A stretch of DNA of 64,000 bases from Lachnospiraceae bacterium (GCA_015056905.1 SVFI01000002.1:1-64000), one strand, 5' to 3'. Positions 7,738-17,128 are shown, counted from the stretch's first letter. Program-made: numbers and translations. The notes: generated by a model from the sequence alone, not told the origin.

Positions 7738-9213
7738 CTATTCTTCCATTTCCTCTGTTTCTCCGCCCATCAGCGCCGAAGTGTTCATTTCCGTCGCAGG
7801 CATTCCCTCCGTAATGGTTCCTGTTACATTCGTCACTACTTTTTCCCCTTCAGATAAGCCTGAGGTAACCTGAATAAATTCATCATCGCTGATTCCGGTC
7901 ACAATCTCTCTTTTCTCAATGATTCCATCCACAAGCACGTAACAGAAAATTCCGTCACTGGAATAATTCACACTCGCTCCCGGAATGATAAGGATATCGC
8001 TCTCCTCCGCCGTCTGCACGGAAACTTTTGCCTCCATTCCCAGGATGATATTTTCATCCGGATTATCAATATGAATGTCTACATCCACAACTGCTGCCCC
8101 CGAAGCATTCATCGATGCGATACGACTGATATTGCTGACACTTCCCGTATATTCCTTTTCATTAATTTCAATTTCTGCTTTCTGACCGACAGCAAGCTTC
8201 TGCATATCGTACTTTGTCACCGAAAGAGTTACCTTCACTGCATCAACATTGTGAATTGTAAATAACGCAACCCCCTCTGCTGCCGTCTGTCCTTCCACAG
8301 CTGTCACCTCGCTGACAATTCCGTCAAAATCAGCCTTTACTCCTTCTCTCGCCGCCGCAAGCTGCTCCTCAACACTGATCTTAGCAAGTTGCGCCGACTC
8401 CTTCATTGCCGACTGCTGTGCCTTGCTCAGGGCGGCCGTCGGATCACTTTCTTTCGTCATTTCATATTCTTTTAAGAGCGCTTTGTATTCCGCAAGGTCC
8501 GCGCTGCATGCTTCCAGACTGTTCTTTAATGCTTTTACATCATACTTTTCAATTTTCTTGGAAACTTCCTTGAATTCCTTTTCTGCCTTTTTGAGTGCCT
8601 TGGCTGACGTTTTGTCTTCCGGATTCGCAACAAGTGCTTTCTTCAGTTTCTCAATTTCTCCCGCGAGCGTCGCCTGTTGTGTTGAAAGTTCCGTCACGAC
8701 TCCAAGTTGCGAATTTAACTGCCCCACACATTCCGTATAGTGCGCCACATACTTTTTCGCATCCTCATAGTTAACCGCAGCTTCCGCTGCCTTCTGCTGC
8801 GCATGGTTGATTCCGACAATTGCAGCATCCGCCGCATATGTACTGATTTTTGTCTCAAGCTCCGTCTGTTTCATCATCTGCTCGAGATCTTCCGTGTTGT
8901 AAGTAAGCAGAAGGTCACCTTTTTTTACTGCCTGCCCCGGCTCAACAGACATCATATCTATCTTTGCCGTCACATCCGCAAAATACGTCCTCGTCTCCTC
9001 TGACGCCACAGTTCCTGATGTATCTACCGTCTGCGCGATACTTCCCTTCAGCGCCTCTGTCACCTCAACCGGAGTTCCCATTCCCATCATAGCCTCCGTC
9101 ATTTTAGAAACCATCAGAACCGCAAGCACAATGAAGACCACAACCGCTGCTGCCGTAAAAATCATCCACGGCTTAATTTTTTTATTCTTATTCTTCTTTT
9201 TATTCTCTTCCAT
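7738..9213 (-). CDS. HlyD/RND-type periplasmic adaptor (membrane fusion) protein
   Basis: 491 residues from the ATG with AGGG 9 bp upstream; it overlaps the ATPase gene by 14 bp. A Lys-rich cytoplasmic start and one membrane anchor (about 15-37) precede a lipoyl-like half motif, a long coiled coil (about 100-290, rich in Ala, Lys and Glu), the second lipoyl half and beta-barrel domains. In a Gram-positive cell it probably links the permease to extracellular release rather than to an outer-membrane channel. Confidence 0.88.
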   Translation of the reverse strand: MEENKKKNKNKKIKPWMIFTAAAVVVFIVLAVLMVSKMTEAMMGMGTPVEVTEALKGSIAQTVDTSGTVASEETRTYFADVTAKIDMMSVEPGQAVKKGDLLLTYNTEDLEQMMKQTELETKISTYAADAAIVGINHAQQKAAEAAVNYEDAKKYVAHYTECVGQLNSQLGVVTELSTQQATLAGEIEKLKKALVANPEDKTSAKALKKAEKEFKEVSKKIEKYDVKALKNSLEACSADLAEYKALLKEYEMTKESDPTAALSKAQQSAMKESAQLAKISVEEQLAAAREGVKADFDGIVSEVTAVEGQTAAEGVALFTIHNVDAVKVTLSVTKYDMQKLAVGQKAEIEINEKEYTGSVSNISRIASMNASGAAVVDVDIHIDNPDENIILGMEAKVSVQTAEESDILIIPGASVNYSSDGIFCYVLVDGIIEKREIVTGISDDEFIQVTSGLSEGEKVVTNVTGTITEGMPATEMNTSALMGGETEEMEE

Positions 9214-9892
9214 TTTCATAATCCCTTTCCACTTTTCCGTCCATGATACGCACCACACGCTTTGCCTGTGCTGCAATGTCATTGTCATGGGTAATCAAAA
9301 TTACCGTTCTGCCATCTTTGTGAAGTTCTTTCAGAACGTTGATAATCTCTTTACTCGAAGCCGAATCAAGGTTACCCGTCGGCTCATCCGCCAATATCAC
9401 AGGAGGTGCCTGTGCTATCGCACGCGCAATCGCCACTCTCTGCTGCTGACCGCCCGACATTTCGGAAGGTCTGTGATTCATACGGTGTTCAAGTCCGACC
9501 ACCGACAGCGCACGCTCCGACAGCTCATGTCGCTCTTTTTGCGAAACACCGCGGTAAATAAGCGGAAGCTCCACATTTTCTCTCGCTGTAAGATTCGGAA
9601 TCAGATTAAATCCCTGAAAAATAAATCCGATTTCACGGTTACGGATGTCGGAAAGTTCGTCATCCTTCAACCTTGAGACATCCTGACCGTTTAAGATATA
9701 CGTCCCCTCCGTCGGAACATCCAGACAACCTATCATATTCATGAGAGTAGATTTTCCGGAACCCGACTGTCCGATGATTGCTACAAATTCCCCTTTTTCA
9801 ATCGTCAGACTTACATGGTCCAAGGCTCTTACTTCATTTTCCCCGGGATTGTAAATTTTGCTCATATCCCGGATTTCCACTAAAGCACTCAT
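9200..9892 (-). CDS. MacB/LolD-type ABC transporter ATP-binding protein
   Basis: 230 residues. Walker A GQSGSGKST at 41-49, signature SGGQQQR at 146-152, Walker B VILADE at 165-170, then the D-loop GNLDS and the H-loop THD. The sequence pattern (ExGE followed by MNMIGCLD, PTEG) is that of the LolD/MacB subfamily. It is the first gene of the operon and overlaps the adaptor gene, implying coupled translation. Confidence 0.93.
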   Translation of the reverse strand: MSALVEIRDMSKIYNPGENEVRALDHVSLTIEKGEFVAIIGQSGSGKSTLMNMIGCLDVPTEGTYILNGQDVSRLKDDELSDIRNREIGFIFQGFNLIPNLTARENVELPLIYRGVSQKERHELSERALSVVGLEHRMNHRPSEMSGGQQQRVAIARAIAQAPPVILADEPTGNLDSASSKEIINVLKELHKDGRTVILITHDNDIAAQAKRVVRIMDGKVERDYENGRE

Positions 9893-9934
9893 ATAATCCC
9901 CTTTCTATTTTTAATAAAATAGTCTTGCTGTACT

Positions 9935-9953
9935 ATTCGTGTAATACACTAAT
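9935..9953 (-). promoter_or_regulatory. Possible repressor operator of the exporter operon
   Basis: Upstream of the ATPase gene is the inverted repeat GTGTA-A-TACAC (9939-9949), flanked by further TGTATTA and GTACTATT units. Small GntR (YtrA-type) regulators of ABC exporters bind similar GTGTA...TACAC sites, but no regulator gene is adjacent. The function is inferred only from the symmetry and position. Confidence 0.35.
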
Positions 9954-10004
9954 ACAATAATACAACAAGACTCTTTTGTCAACGCATATTTGCGAAAAGT
10001 TTTC

Positions 10005-10610
10005 TTAAGATTTGTTTAGAAATGTTCCTTTGATAATCGGCGAAATTCTCTTATATACAAGGAAGGTAATCACGACGCTGATCATTGCTTTCCCAAACGT
10101 GAACGGTGCGTTAAACTTTATCAGCGCTTCAAGTATCGTATCCACATTCGGATTGATAGCCTGATACATCCCCAAAATGACCTCTTTCGGCATCATTTTG
10201 TAGTAAAGCGGATATACCAAAAAATAGTTTGACACAATGCCAAACAATGCCATCGCAACCGCTCCGACAAATGCCCCCGTCAATGCTGCCTTTCTGCTTT
10301 TTTTCATCTTGTAGAAGACACCCGCTGTCCCAACAAAAGCTGTTCCCAGCAGAAAGTTACTCAATTCACCAACGCCGCCTGTCATACTGTGCATAGCATT
10401 AAACAAATTCTTAATCAGACAAATAATAATACCCGACAAAGGTCCCATTGCAAATGAACCGATTAATGCAGGTAATTCTGAAAAATCAAGTTTAATAAAC
10501 GACGGCATAATCGGAATCGGAAAATTTAATGCCTCAAGAATGCAGGCTATCGCCGACAACATTCCGATCATTGCAATTTTGTAAGTTTTGTTTCTTGTTG
10601 ATGTTTTCAT
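10005..10610 (-). CDS. ribU: Riboflavin ECF transporter S component RibU
   Basis: 201 residues with about six hydrophobic helices, beginning TYKIAMIGMLSAIA as in ECF S components. It would bind riboflavin and work with shared EcfA/EcfA'/EcfT encoded elsewhere. The strongest support is the FMN riboswitch directly upstream with its terminator, which ties it to flavin supply. The ATG is preceded by GGAGAG. It is monocistronic as far as seen. Confidence 0.9.
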   Translation of the reverse strand: MKTSTRNKTYKIAMIGMLSAIACILEALNFPIPIMPSFIKLDFSELPALIGSFAMGPLSGIIICLIKNLFNAMHSMTGGVGELSNFLLGTAFVGTAGVFYKMKKSRKAALTGAFVGAVAMALFGIVSNYFLVYPLYYKMMPKEVILGMYQAINPNVDTILEALIKFNAPFTFGKAMISVVITFLVYKRISPIIKGTFLNKS

Positions 10611-10655
10611 GGTTTCTCTCCTTTTCTTATGTGTCTTGTTCTAGCGGAAAGAATG

Positions 10656-10685
10656 CAAAAAGCCCCAAGTCAAAAGACTCGGGGC
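10656..10685 (-). terminator. Expression-platform terminator of the FMN riboswitch
   Basis: On the minus strand GCCCCGAGTC-TTTT-GACTTGGGGC is followed by TTTTTGC, 46 bp before the ribU start. The position between aptamer and gene indicates FMN-dependent premature termination. Confidence 0.88.
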
Positions 10686-10752
10686 ATAGCACACCAAGAT
10701 AGTTTCCGCCGGGAGATAATAACCCTTTTGCGGTCATTTCACCTGCGGACTC

Positions 10753-10930
10753 TCTCTTTCTTCTCTCATCCAGACTTTACTGTCGGTTCCGGAATCACAC
10801 CGGATCAGCCACTTGCACAGCAAGCGGGTCGTGGACTTGTCACGGGCCTTGGCACAAGCATCTACACCTTGTCGTCAATCCATCATGCATTACCACCGGT
10901 AGGGAATTTCACCCAACCCCGAAGAACGTA
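10753..10930 (-). ncRNA. FMN riboswitch (RFN element)
   Basis: On the minus strand the sequence starts with TTCGGGGTTGGGTGAAATTC, then CCTACCGGTGGTAAT, CCCGTGACAAG, GACCCGC, TGGCTGATCCGGTG, TTCCGGAACCGACAGT and GGATGAGAGAAG. This is the full order of conserved RFN segments. It precedes a terminator and ribU, so excess FMN should stop transcription. The 3' boundary is approximate. Confidence 0.95.
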
Positions 10931-10950
10931 ACATTATTTTTACCTTTTGG

Positions 10951-10979
10951 ATTATACTACGGTTCTCCCCATAAAGCAA
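10951..10979 (-). promoter_or_regulatory. Promoter of the FMN riboswitch and ribU
   Basis: Minus-strand TTGCTT (10974-10979) and TATAAT (10951-10956) with a 17-bp spacer, 20 bp before the riboswitch aptamer. Confidence 0.75.
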
Positions 10980-11015
10980 TAGGTAACAGAGAATACCATT
11001 TTATGTTATGAATTT

Positions 11016-11237
11016 TTACTCCTGCGGAGCATCCGGATCATATTCCAATATATCGCCCGGTTGGCAGTTTAATACCTCACAAATTGCCTCTAACGTTGAA
11101 AAACGTATTGCGCTGATTTTTCCGGTTTTCATTTTGGAGAGATTGACATTGGATACTCCAACCTTCTCCGACAATTCATTCAGACTCATTTTCCGGTCTG
11201 CCATCACTCGGTCGAGTCGCAAAATTATTTTTCCCAT
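11016..11237 (-). CDS. Small Cro/CI-type HTH regulator (YozG-like)
   Basis: 73 residues, almost only one helix-turn-helix domain: LNELSEKVGVSNVNLSKMK at about 18-36 and CEVLNCQPGDILEY at the end. The start has AGGAGG 6 bp upstream. It follows the DUF2975 gene by 13 bp. This partner arrangement is common in Firmicutes, and the regulator probably controls its own operon through repeats upstream of the DUF2975 gene. Confidence 0.88.
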   Translation of the reverse strand: MGKIILRLDRVMADRKMSLNELSEKVGVSNVNLSKMKTGKISAIRFSTLEAICEVLNCQPGDILEYDPDAPQE

Positions 11238-11250
11238 AGTCACCTCCTGC

Positions 11251-11979
11251 TTACAGCGTTTCGTCGGATTCCTGCTGAAGAATCGCACCATACTTAAAGA
11301 TATAAACCAAAAGGAATACCACAAGTACGATAAGCACTACACCAAGATCCACCGACAATGCGATACTTTTACTTTCTCGAAAAATATTACTGACAACAAT
11401 GTCACTCAATGAACTTGCAAATGTCCATGGTATCAACGCATATGCGAGATTCTGCATTTTCTTAATTACATTCTCTTCAAACGGTGATTCACAATCGCGG
11501 AATGCTTTGCACAAAAAACCGACAAAGTAAAGCGTTATCTGCGTCAATCCGAGCAGTACTGCAAGTAACAAAAGCCCCCACGCCAAATCCCTAAAATCCA
11601 TGTGATACACGTTGGTAACACCTATCATTTTGAAACCATGCTCCGTTCTCTCTATTGCCGCCGGAACAAAATTCTCACCATCGACAGTAATATCAACTGC
11701 GCCACTCTCAATTTCGGCTGTCATTTCATTTTCCAAGTCTGCTTTTAACTTGTCGAGCTGTTCCTCTGTCACATCTGTCGCAAGCTTTTCTGCATCCACT
11801 TCAATGATATTGGTTTTTTCCGTCGCATAGTTGACACCGTCTTTCGGAATGCAAAAGCAAAGAATAGAGCCAAGCACTAAAATTGCAATGCCAAGTGCTA
11901 CTAATATTTTACAAATTAAAGCGATAACCCCTCCTATTTTCCCAATTTTGTTAATTTTTTGAATTGATTTTTCCTTCAT
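11251..11979 (-). CDS. DUF2975 membrane protein (YoaS-like)
   Basis: 242 residues, with membrane segments at about 16-44, 140-165, 190-210 and 215-235. A hydrophilic loop between the first two is predicted outside. The C-terminal half has the DUF2975 pattern (FRDCESPFEENVIKKM...AYALIPW). Function unknown; the family is always linked to a small Cro-type HTH protein, as here. The start has GGAGAG upstream. First gene of a two-gene operon. Confidence 0.85.
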   Translation of the reverse strand: MKEKSIQKINKIGKIGGVIALICKILVALGIAILVLGSILCFCIPKDGVNYATEKTNIIEVDAEKLATDVTEEQLDKLKADLENEMTAEIESGAVDITVDGENFVPAAIERTEHGFKMIGVTNVYHMDFRDLAWGLLLLAVLLGLTQITLYFVGFLCKAFRDCESPFEENVIKKMQNLAYALIPWTFASSLSDIVVSNIFRESKSIALSVDLGVVLIVLVVFLLVYIFKYGAILQQESDETL

Positions 11980-12033
11980 TCTAATCTCTCCGTTTCTTTT
12001 TTATTTCCTATTTCAGTTTCGATTCTTGCAAGA

Positions 12034-12073
12034 AGATAAACGATATGATAAATCATTTATCGTTTATCGTTAA
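12034..12073 (-). promoter_or_regulatory. Operator-like repeats near the transcription start of the DUF2975/HTH operon
   Basis: The stretch holds AGATAAACGAT-ATGATAAAT facing TTATCGTTTATCGTT, an imperfect inverted repeat built of ATAAACGAT units, just downstream of the -10 box. A related TTTATCGATAA occurs at 12120-12130. A Cro-type regulator encoded in the same operon could bind here to autoregulate. The binding partner is inferred. Confidence 0.5.
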
Positions 12074-12077
12074 ATAC

Positions 12078-12106
12078 AGCATATTCCTGTTTTTATCTTT
12101 TGTCAA
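12078..12106 (-). promoter_or_regulatory. Promoter of the DUF2975/HTH operon
   Basis: Minus-strand TTGACA (12101-12106) and TATGCT (12078-12083) with 17 bp between. The ATAAACGAT repeats begin immediately after the -10. Confidence 0.7.
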
Positions 12107-12244
12107 CACTTTTTTAATGTTTATCGATAATTTTTTATCTTTTTATTTTCTATAAAACAAATTTACAAACGTAATGTGCACAAAAACGAGAACATAAAAA
12201 TAAAGAAATCAAAGCTAATAATCAATATCAGGAGTCAATAACCG

Positions 12245-12418
12245 CGACAGGGTATCGAAAGCAACAACTCTGTCTCAACACCCTAATTTTCCTAATCCGG
12301 GACACTACAAGAAAAAAGTCACGCCAGATACCCCGCCATGCTGTAAAAGAGCATAAAAAGCACTAGAAAAACAAGAAAACGGGGTATCAGACTCACAAAA
12401 CATTGTCTGATACCCCGC
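12245..12418. repeat. GGGGTAT repeat cluster, copy 1
   Basis: The gene-free interval between tex and the DUF2975 operon holds GGGTAT or ATACCCC at 12251, 12328, 12381 and 12410. On the minus strand the order GGGGTAT, ATACCCCG, (44 bp) CGGGGTAT, then ATACCCT matches in order and spacing a second cluster at 32812-32980. Intervening sequence is only loosely similar. Part of this copy serves as the tex terminator. Confidence 0.45.
12370..12417 (-). terminator. Terminator of tex
   Basis: A perfect 12-bp stem GGGGTATCAGAC / GTCTGATACCCC (12381-12392 with 12405-12416) with a 12-base loop, followed on the minus strand by GTTTTCTTGTTTTT. It starts 17 bp after the tex stop codon. The T-run is interrupted. 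Confidence 0.75.
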
Positions 12419-12433
12419 CGGATAAAACTATTA

Positions 12434-14821
12434 TTATTTTCCGATTTTCATCGTAAGCTGGATACGTTTCTTCGGAATGTCCACAGACATAACCTGTACT
12501 TCCACGATATCACCGACGCTGACTGCTTCCAGCGGATGCTTGATAAAGCGGTCAGTCATCTGGGAGATGTGCACAAGACCATCCTGATGTACACCGATGT
12601 CGACAAAGGCTCCAAAGTCAATGACATTGCGGACCGTTCCTTTCAAAATCATGCCCGGTTTCAAATCCTTCAAATCCATGACATCACTTCGAAGAATCGG
12701 GGTCGGCATATCGTCACGCGGATCGCGTGCAGGCTTCTCAAGCTCTTTTAAGATATCCGTAAGCGTGAGCTCACCGATGCCGAGCTGCTCTGCCATCTTT
12801 TTCTTATCTCCGACTTTTCTCTCAAGACTGGAAATTCCTTCCGACACAGTTCCGCCTGTCGCCGCATTGCCGGATGGACTGTTGCCGGACATCTTTGCAG
12901 ATGGTGTATCGCTGCCGGCAGAAAGGCTTACTCCGCCCATCGCCTGCGCAAGAGCTTTTCCCATCGCTGTATTGGTATTGCGGATGACAACCTGCTTTTC
13001 TTTTTTCGGAGGTCTCTTCTTCTCTGAAACAGCAGGTGTCTTCTTCGCTTTCAGACGATCCTCTGCTGCCTTCTTCTGTGCCTCTCGCACGTCATCCATC
13101 GTAAGTCCCGTCAGCTCCAGAAGTTTCTGCACCGCCTCATAAGACTCCGGATGTACACTCGTTGCATCCAGCGGATTGTCGCCACCGACAATTCGCATAA
13201 ATCCTGCACACTGTTCATACGCCTTCGGGCCGAGCTTTGCAACCTTCAAAAGCTGTTTCCGATTCGTGAAACGACCGTTGGCCTCTCTGTAATCGACGAT
13301 ATTTTTCGCGATAACTTTGCTGATACCGGAAATATGGGAAAGAAGTGGTGCCGAAGCGGTATTTAAATCAACACCGACTTTATTTACACAGTCTTCCACA
13401 ACTCCTTCGAGCGCCTCGCCGAGTTTCTTTTGATTCATATCATGCTGATACTGACCAACACCGATGGACTGCGGATCGATTTTTACAAGTTCTGCAAGCG
13501 GGTCCTGAAGACGTCGCGCAATCGAAGCTGCACTCCTCTGTCCGACATCAAAATTCGGAAATTCCTCCGTCGCCAGCTTGGACGCAGAATATACCGAAGC
13601 TCCCGCCTCATTTACAATGACGTATTCCACTTTCGTGTCGAGCTCTTTTAACAATTCCACAATGACCTGCTCCGATTCACGGGACGCTGTTCCGTTTCCG
13701 ACCGATATCAGGGAAACATTGTATTTCTTTATAATCTTTTTGAGAATCTCCTTGGATTCTTTAATTTTGTTCTGAGGCTCAGTCGGGAAGATAACCGTTG
13801 TATCAAGCACCTTACCCGTCGGGTCAACCACGGCTAACTTACAGCCTGTACGGAAAGCCGGGTCCCATCCGAGAACAACGCGTCCTGCAATCGGCGGTTG
13901 TAAAAGAAGCTGCTCTAAATTCTTTCCGAATACCGTAATCGCACCATCCTCCGCTTTTTCCGTCAGCTCATTTCGAATTTCACGTTCAATCGCCGGCGCA
14001 ATCAGACGGCTGTAGCTGTCCGCTATTGTCTCTTTGAGCACAGGGGTTGTCTCAGGGTTATCGTTTGTGATGGTCTGCTTTTCGAGATAACCGAGAATAC
14101 GTTCTACCGGTGCTTCCACCTTTACGATGAGCATTTTTTCTTTTTCGCCTCGGTTTAAAGCAAGTGTTCTGTGACCCACTACCTTTTTAATCGGCTCCTC
14201 GTACTCGTAGTACATTTCATATACACTTTGTTCCTTGGACTCCTTGGCAGTACTCGTAATCTTTCCTTCCTGAAACGTCAGGTTTCTGATATAGATACGG
14301 TAATCCGCCTCATCGGAAATCTTCTCCGCAATAATGTCCTTCGCACCGTCAAGTGCATCTTTGGCAGACTCCACGCCCTTCTCCGCGTCGACGTATTTCT
14401 CCGCCTCCTCCATAAGGGAAGTTGCAATGTTCTGCTCGAGAATCAGTTCGGCCAGCGGCTCCAATCCTTTTTCTTTTGCTACAGACGCACGCGTTTTTCT
14501 CTTCTGTTTGTAAGGACGATAAAGGTCCTCCACAACCACAAGCGTCTCCGCTGCCAAAATCTTTTCCTTCAGTTCATCTGTCAGCTTCCCCTGCTCCTCA
14601 ATGCTCGAGAGTACGCTCTGCTTTTTGTCTTCCAGGTTGCGAAGATAATTGAGTCTGTCGTATAAATTACGAAGTATCTCATCGTTCAATGCTCCCGTTA
14701 CCTCTTTTCGGTAACGGGCAATGAACGGGATTGTATTTCCTTCATCAATCAGTTTTACGGTGGCTTCCACCTGTTCCTTTTTGATACCTAATTCCTGTGC
14801 AAGTTTTACATTGATGTCCAT
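12434..14821 (-). CDS. tex: Tex-family RNA-binding transcription accessory protein
   Basis: 795 residues from an ATG preceded by GAGGAGAG. Order of domains: Tex N-terminal helical part with GNTIPFIARYRKE (about 25-45), YqgF-like RNase H fold with GWDPAFRTG, tandem helix-hairpin-helix region (NTASAPLLSHISGI, about 495-560), a Lys/Pro-rich and Ser/Gly-rich linker (about 600-690), and a C-terminal S1 domain (GTVRNVIDFGAFVDIGVHQ). The linker makes it slightly longer than the usual ~715-770. It follows the GH9 gene by 24 bp and ends at a strong terminator. Confidence 0.95.
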   Translation of the reverse strand: MDINVKLAQELGIKKEQVEATVKLIDEGNTIPFIARYRKEVTGALNDEILRNLYDRLNYLRNLEDKKQSVLSSIEEQGKLTDELKEKILAAETLVVVEDLYRPYKQKRKTRASVAKEKGLEPLAELILEQNIATSLMEEAEKYVDAEKGVESAKDALDGAKDIIAEKISDEADYRIYIRNLTFQEGKITSTAKESKEQSVYEMYYEYEEPIKKVVGHRTLALNRGEKEKMLIVKVEAPVERILGYLEKQTITNDNPETTPVLKETIADSYSRLIAPAIEREIRNELTEKAEDGAITVFGKNLEQLLLQPPIAGRVVLGWDPAFRTGCKLAVVDPTGKVLDTTVIFPTEPQNKIKESKEILKKIIKKYNVSLISVGNGTASRESEQVIVELLKELDTKVEYVIVNEAGASVYSASKLATEEFPNFDVGQRSAASIARRLQDPLAELVKIDPQSIGVGQYQHDMNQKKLGEALEGVVEDCVNKVGVDLNTASAPLLSHISGISKVIAKNIVDYREANGRFTNRKQLLKVAKLGPKAYEQCAGFMRIVGGDNPLDATSVHPESYEAVQKLLELTGLTMDDVREAQKKAAEDRLKAKKTPAVSEKKRPPKKEKQVVIRNTNTAMGKALAQAMGGVSLSAGSDTPSAKMSGNSPSGNAATGGTVSEGISSLERKVGDKKKMAEQLGIGELTLTDILKELEKPARDPRDDMPTPILRSDVMDLKDLKPGMILKGTVRNVIDFGAFVDIGVHQDGLVHISQMTDRFIKHPLEAVSVGDIVEVQVMSVDIPKKRIQLTMKIGK

Positions 14822-14845
14822 GTTGTCTCTCCTCAAATCATTGTT

Positions 14846-17128
14846 TTAGCGTTCCATCACACCTGCAATCAGATAAACGAGCGGTGAGTTCCAATAAATT
14901 GTAACCTCATTACATGAAAAACTCTGCTCATTATCCGCATAGCATTTTGCCTTCGGTTCGCCTTTCAGCGTCGCCTGTGCATATGGATCCTCCAGGTTAC
15001 TGTCCGGACCTCCGACCAGCATACCGACCATCGACTGTTTCAATACCTGTGAAGGTCTATGGTGTGTCGACTGTGGTGAAAGTGTACCATAACCTGTTAC
15101 GAAACAATAGCTGTTTGCATTGGTTCCGAGCAGGTATGCCAGCTGACTCTCCGCCTCTGCAAGATGCTCCGTCATCAGATATACCATTCCGTTGTTGGCA
15201 ATGCTCATATTAGAGCCCCATGGATATACATCACCGAGTGTCGAATCATATGCATCCAAATCTTTATTTTCATTCATAGTCTTAACAGTAAAATCAAAAA
15301 TACCTTCAATTTCATCGACAAGTTTAGCATCTGCGTTGTCGCAAGAAAGATATGTATTCATACCATAAAAACCGACACCTGCCCATCCGAGACCATTCGA
15401 AAGGCCGAGTGTATTGATTCCCTTTATCTTGTCATTGTAAGACACTTCACCGGTAGTCTTGTAAAGTTCTGCAAGTGCCCAGAAATATTCATCGCTGCTC
15501 TTGTCATCCGGATACTCTCCTGTCACTACATCATCCGGATTTTTGAAGCCTTCTGCATCCAAATTGGCCTCCAGATATTCCAGTGCTTTCTCAGCAGCTG
15601 CAAGACATTTATCCGCATATGATGCATCAATATCTTTGTATACTCTCGCTGCCATTGCCATAACCGCTGCGAAATCTCCTGTTGCCGTATTTGAAATCGG
15701 TGAAAGATAAAGCTGTTCCGTCTCTTCTTCCGGCATTACGGTACCAGGGAAATTCTTACATGTTACCTTGTGGTACACACCGCCGTTTGACTCCTGCATC
15801 TTGAACATCCAGTCAAGTTCGTATTTCACTTCATCCAAAATATCCGGAATACCATTGCCACTCTCCGGAATGTTGAGTTCATCATCGAATGCATTCGGAT
15901 ATTTTTCATATGCCATGAGTAAATCCGCTACTGTCTTGGCACCGGAAACCACATATTTTCCGTAATCACCTGCATCATGCCATCCGCCGGACACATCTTT
16001 GGCAGTATCTGTTCCGTAAACAATTGCCGAACCCGTATGACATTCCGCATGTGCAAAATCTCCTGCGAGCTCCTCCGTAATTTCCAGTCCGCATCTCTGC
16101 AGATACATCATACGAAGTGTATCATCAAGAAGGGCATCATATACATCTGTTCCGATTTTAAACTCATAAGACTCTCCGCAGTTGTCGTTGACTACCTTAT
16201 AGGTACCTTCTGTTTTGAGTGCTGAGAAATCACCGACAGCACAATTTTCCTGTGAAGAAGTATTTTTGCCTTCCCCTGTAATCGTTCCCGTAAACACACT
16301 CTCTCCGCTCGCCACGTCGATTACCTCAAATTCTGTTCCGATACTGTCTCCGCGGAAAACAGCCTTCTTGGACTGTTCCGGAAGATATCCGACCTGACTT
16401 ACGTTGATATCTGGTGTCTCGATTGCTGCCTGCGGAAGCACTCTGCCCGAACCGTCCAGGACGGAAAATTCAAAATTATCTAAGAGAATCTGATGTGCAC
16501 CAAGCTCACCGTCTCCCTCATATTCGCCTACATTAAAACAAAGACGCGGTGCCGGATCGGAAAATCCTTCCGCCTTAAGCTCATATTCATAGCGCTGCAT
16601 CTCTGTTGTCGCTGCAATCTCCTCAAGGAAATATGCACTGTAATCACCGCCGTTGATCTGAATACGCCAAACCACGGTTCTCGGTACGGTAACCGCCATA
16701 TCAAAGGCAAATTTGTAAACAACACCATCATCAAGTGTAATGCCGTCATAATATGCCTGTACGCTGTGGTCAAGTTTTCCCTTCTCCTGAATATCAATGA
16801 CAAGCTGACCTTCCTCATTGACATCAAGCGTCGCTTTACCGCCGTTTAAGTAGGACGACCACTGTCCTTTTCCGTTTGAAAAATCCGGATTCAGAATCAT
16901 GTTACCTTCCGGTAACGGCTTAATCTCTTCCTCTTCTGCCTTCTCCTTCTCAGGTTCTGCCTCCTCTGCCGGCTGTTCCTGCACTTCCTCTTCCGAAGTT
17001 TCCTCCTCGGTCTCTTCTGTCTGCTCCGTCACCTGGGCGGTTTCGGTCGAAGTGTCTTTTGCGCCGCACGCTGCCACAGAGACTGCAAGCATCATACACA
17101 ACATAATTGATACTACTTTTTTCCTCAT
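14846..17128 (-). CDS. GH9 endoglucanase, secreted lipoprotein
   Basis: 760 residues. The lipoprotein signal has LAVSVAACG with the lipobox Cys at about 21, then an acidic Glu/Thr linker (to about 75), a CBM4/9-like beta domain (about 80-230), a CelD-type Ig-like domain (INVSQVGYLPEQ, about 240-330) and a GH9 catalytic domain. Catalytic features are GGWHDAGDYGKY, HHRPS and the final NEVTIYWNSPLVYL with the acid Glu. It should cut beta-1,4-glucan at the cell surface. It has its own promoter and is followed by tex. Confidence 0.93.
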   Translation of the reverse strand: MRKKVVSIMLCMMLAVSVAACGAKDTSTETAQVTEQTEETEEETSEEEVQEQPAEEAEPEKEKAEEEEIKPLPEGNMILNPDFSNGKGQWSSYLNGGKATLDVNEEGQLVIDIQEKGKLDHSVQAYYDGITLDDGVVYKFAFDMAVTVPRTVVWRIQINGGDYSAYFLEEIAATTEMQRYEYELKAEGFSDPAPRLCFNVGEYEGDGELGAHQILLDNFEFSVLDGSGRVLPQAAIETPDINVSQVGYLPEQSKKAVFRGDSIGTEFEVIDVASGESVFTGTITGEGKNTSSQENCAVGDFSALKTEGTYKVVNDNCGESYEFKIGTDVYDALLDDTLRMMYLQRCGLEITEELAGDFAHAECHTGSAIVYGTDTAKDVSGGWHDAGDYGKYVVSGAKTVADLLMAYEKYPNAFDDELNIPESGNGIPDILDEVKYELDWMFKMQESNGGVYHKVTCKNFPGTVMPEEETEQLYLSPISNTATGDFAAVMAMAARVYKDIDASYADKCLAAAEKALEYLEANLDAEGFKNPDDVVTGEYPDDKSSDEYFWALAELYKTTGEVSYNDKIKGINTLGLSNGLGWAGVGFYGMNTYLSCDNADAKLVDEIEGIFDFTVKTMNENKDLDAYDSTLGDVYPWGSNMSIANNGMVYLMTEHLAEAESQLAYLLGTNANSYCFVTGYGTLSPQSTHHRPSQVLKQSMVGMLVGGPDSNLEDPYAQATLKGEPKAKCYADNEQSFSCNEVTIYWNSPLVYLIAGVMER

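Noticed and set aside
12245-12418. CRISPR array from repeated GGGGTAT
   Set aside because: The units are short, unevenly spaced and inverted; there are no regular 25-40 bp spacers and no cas genes.
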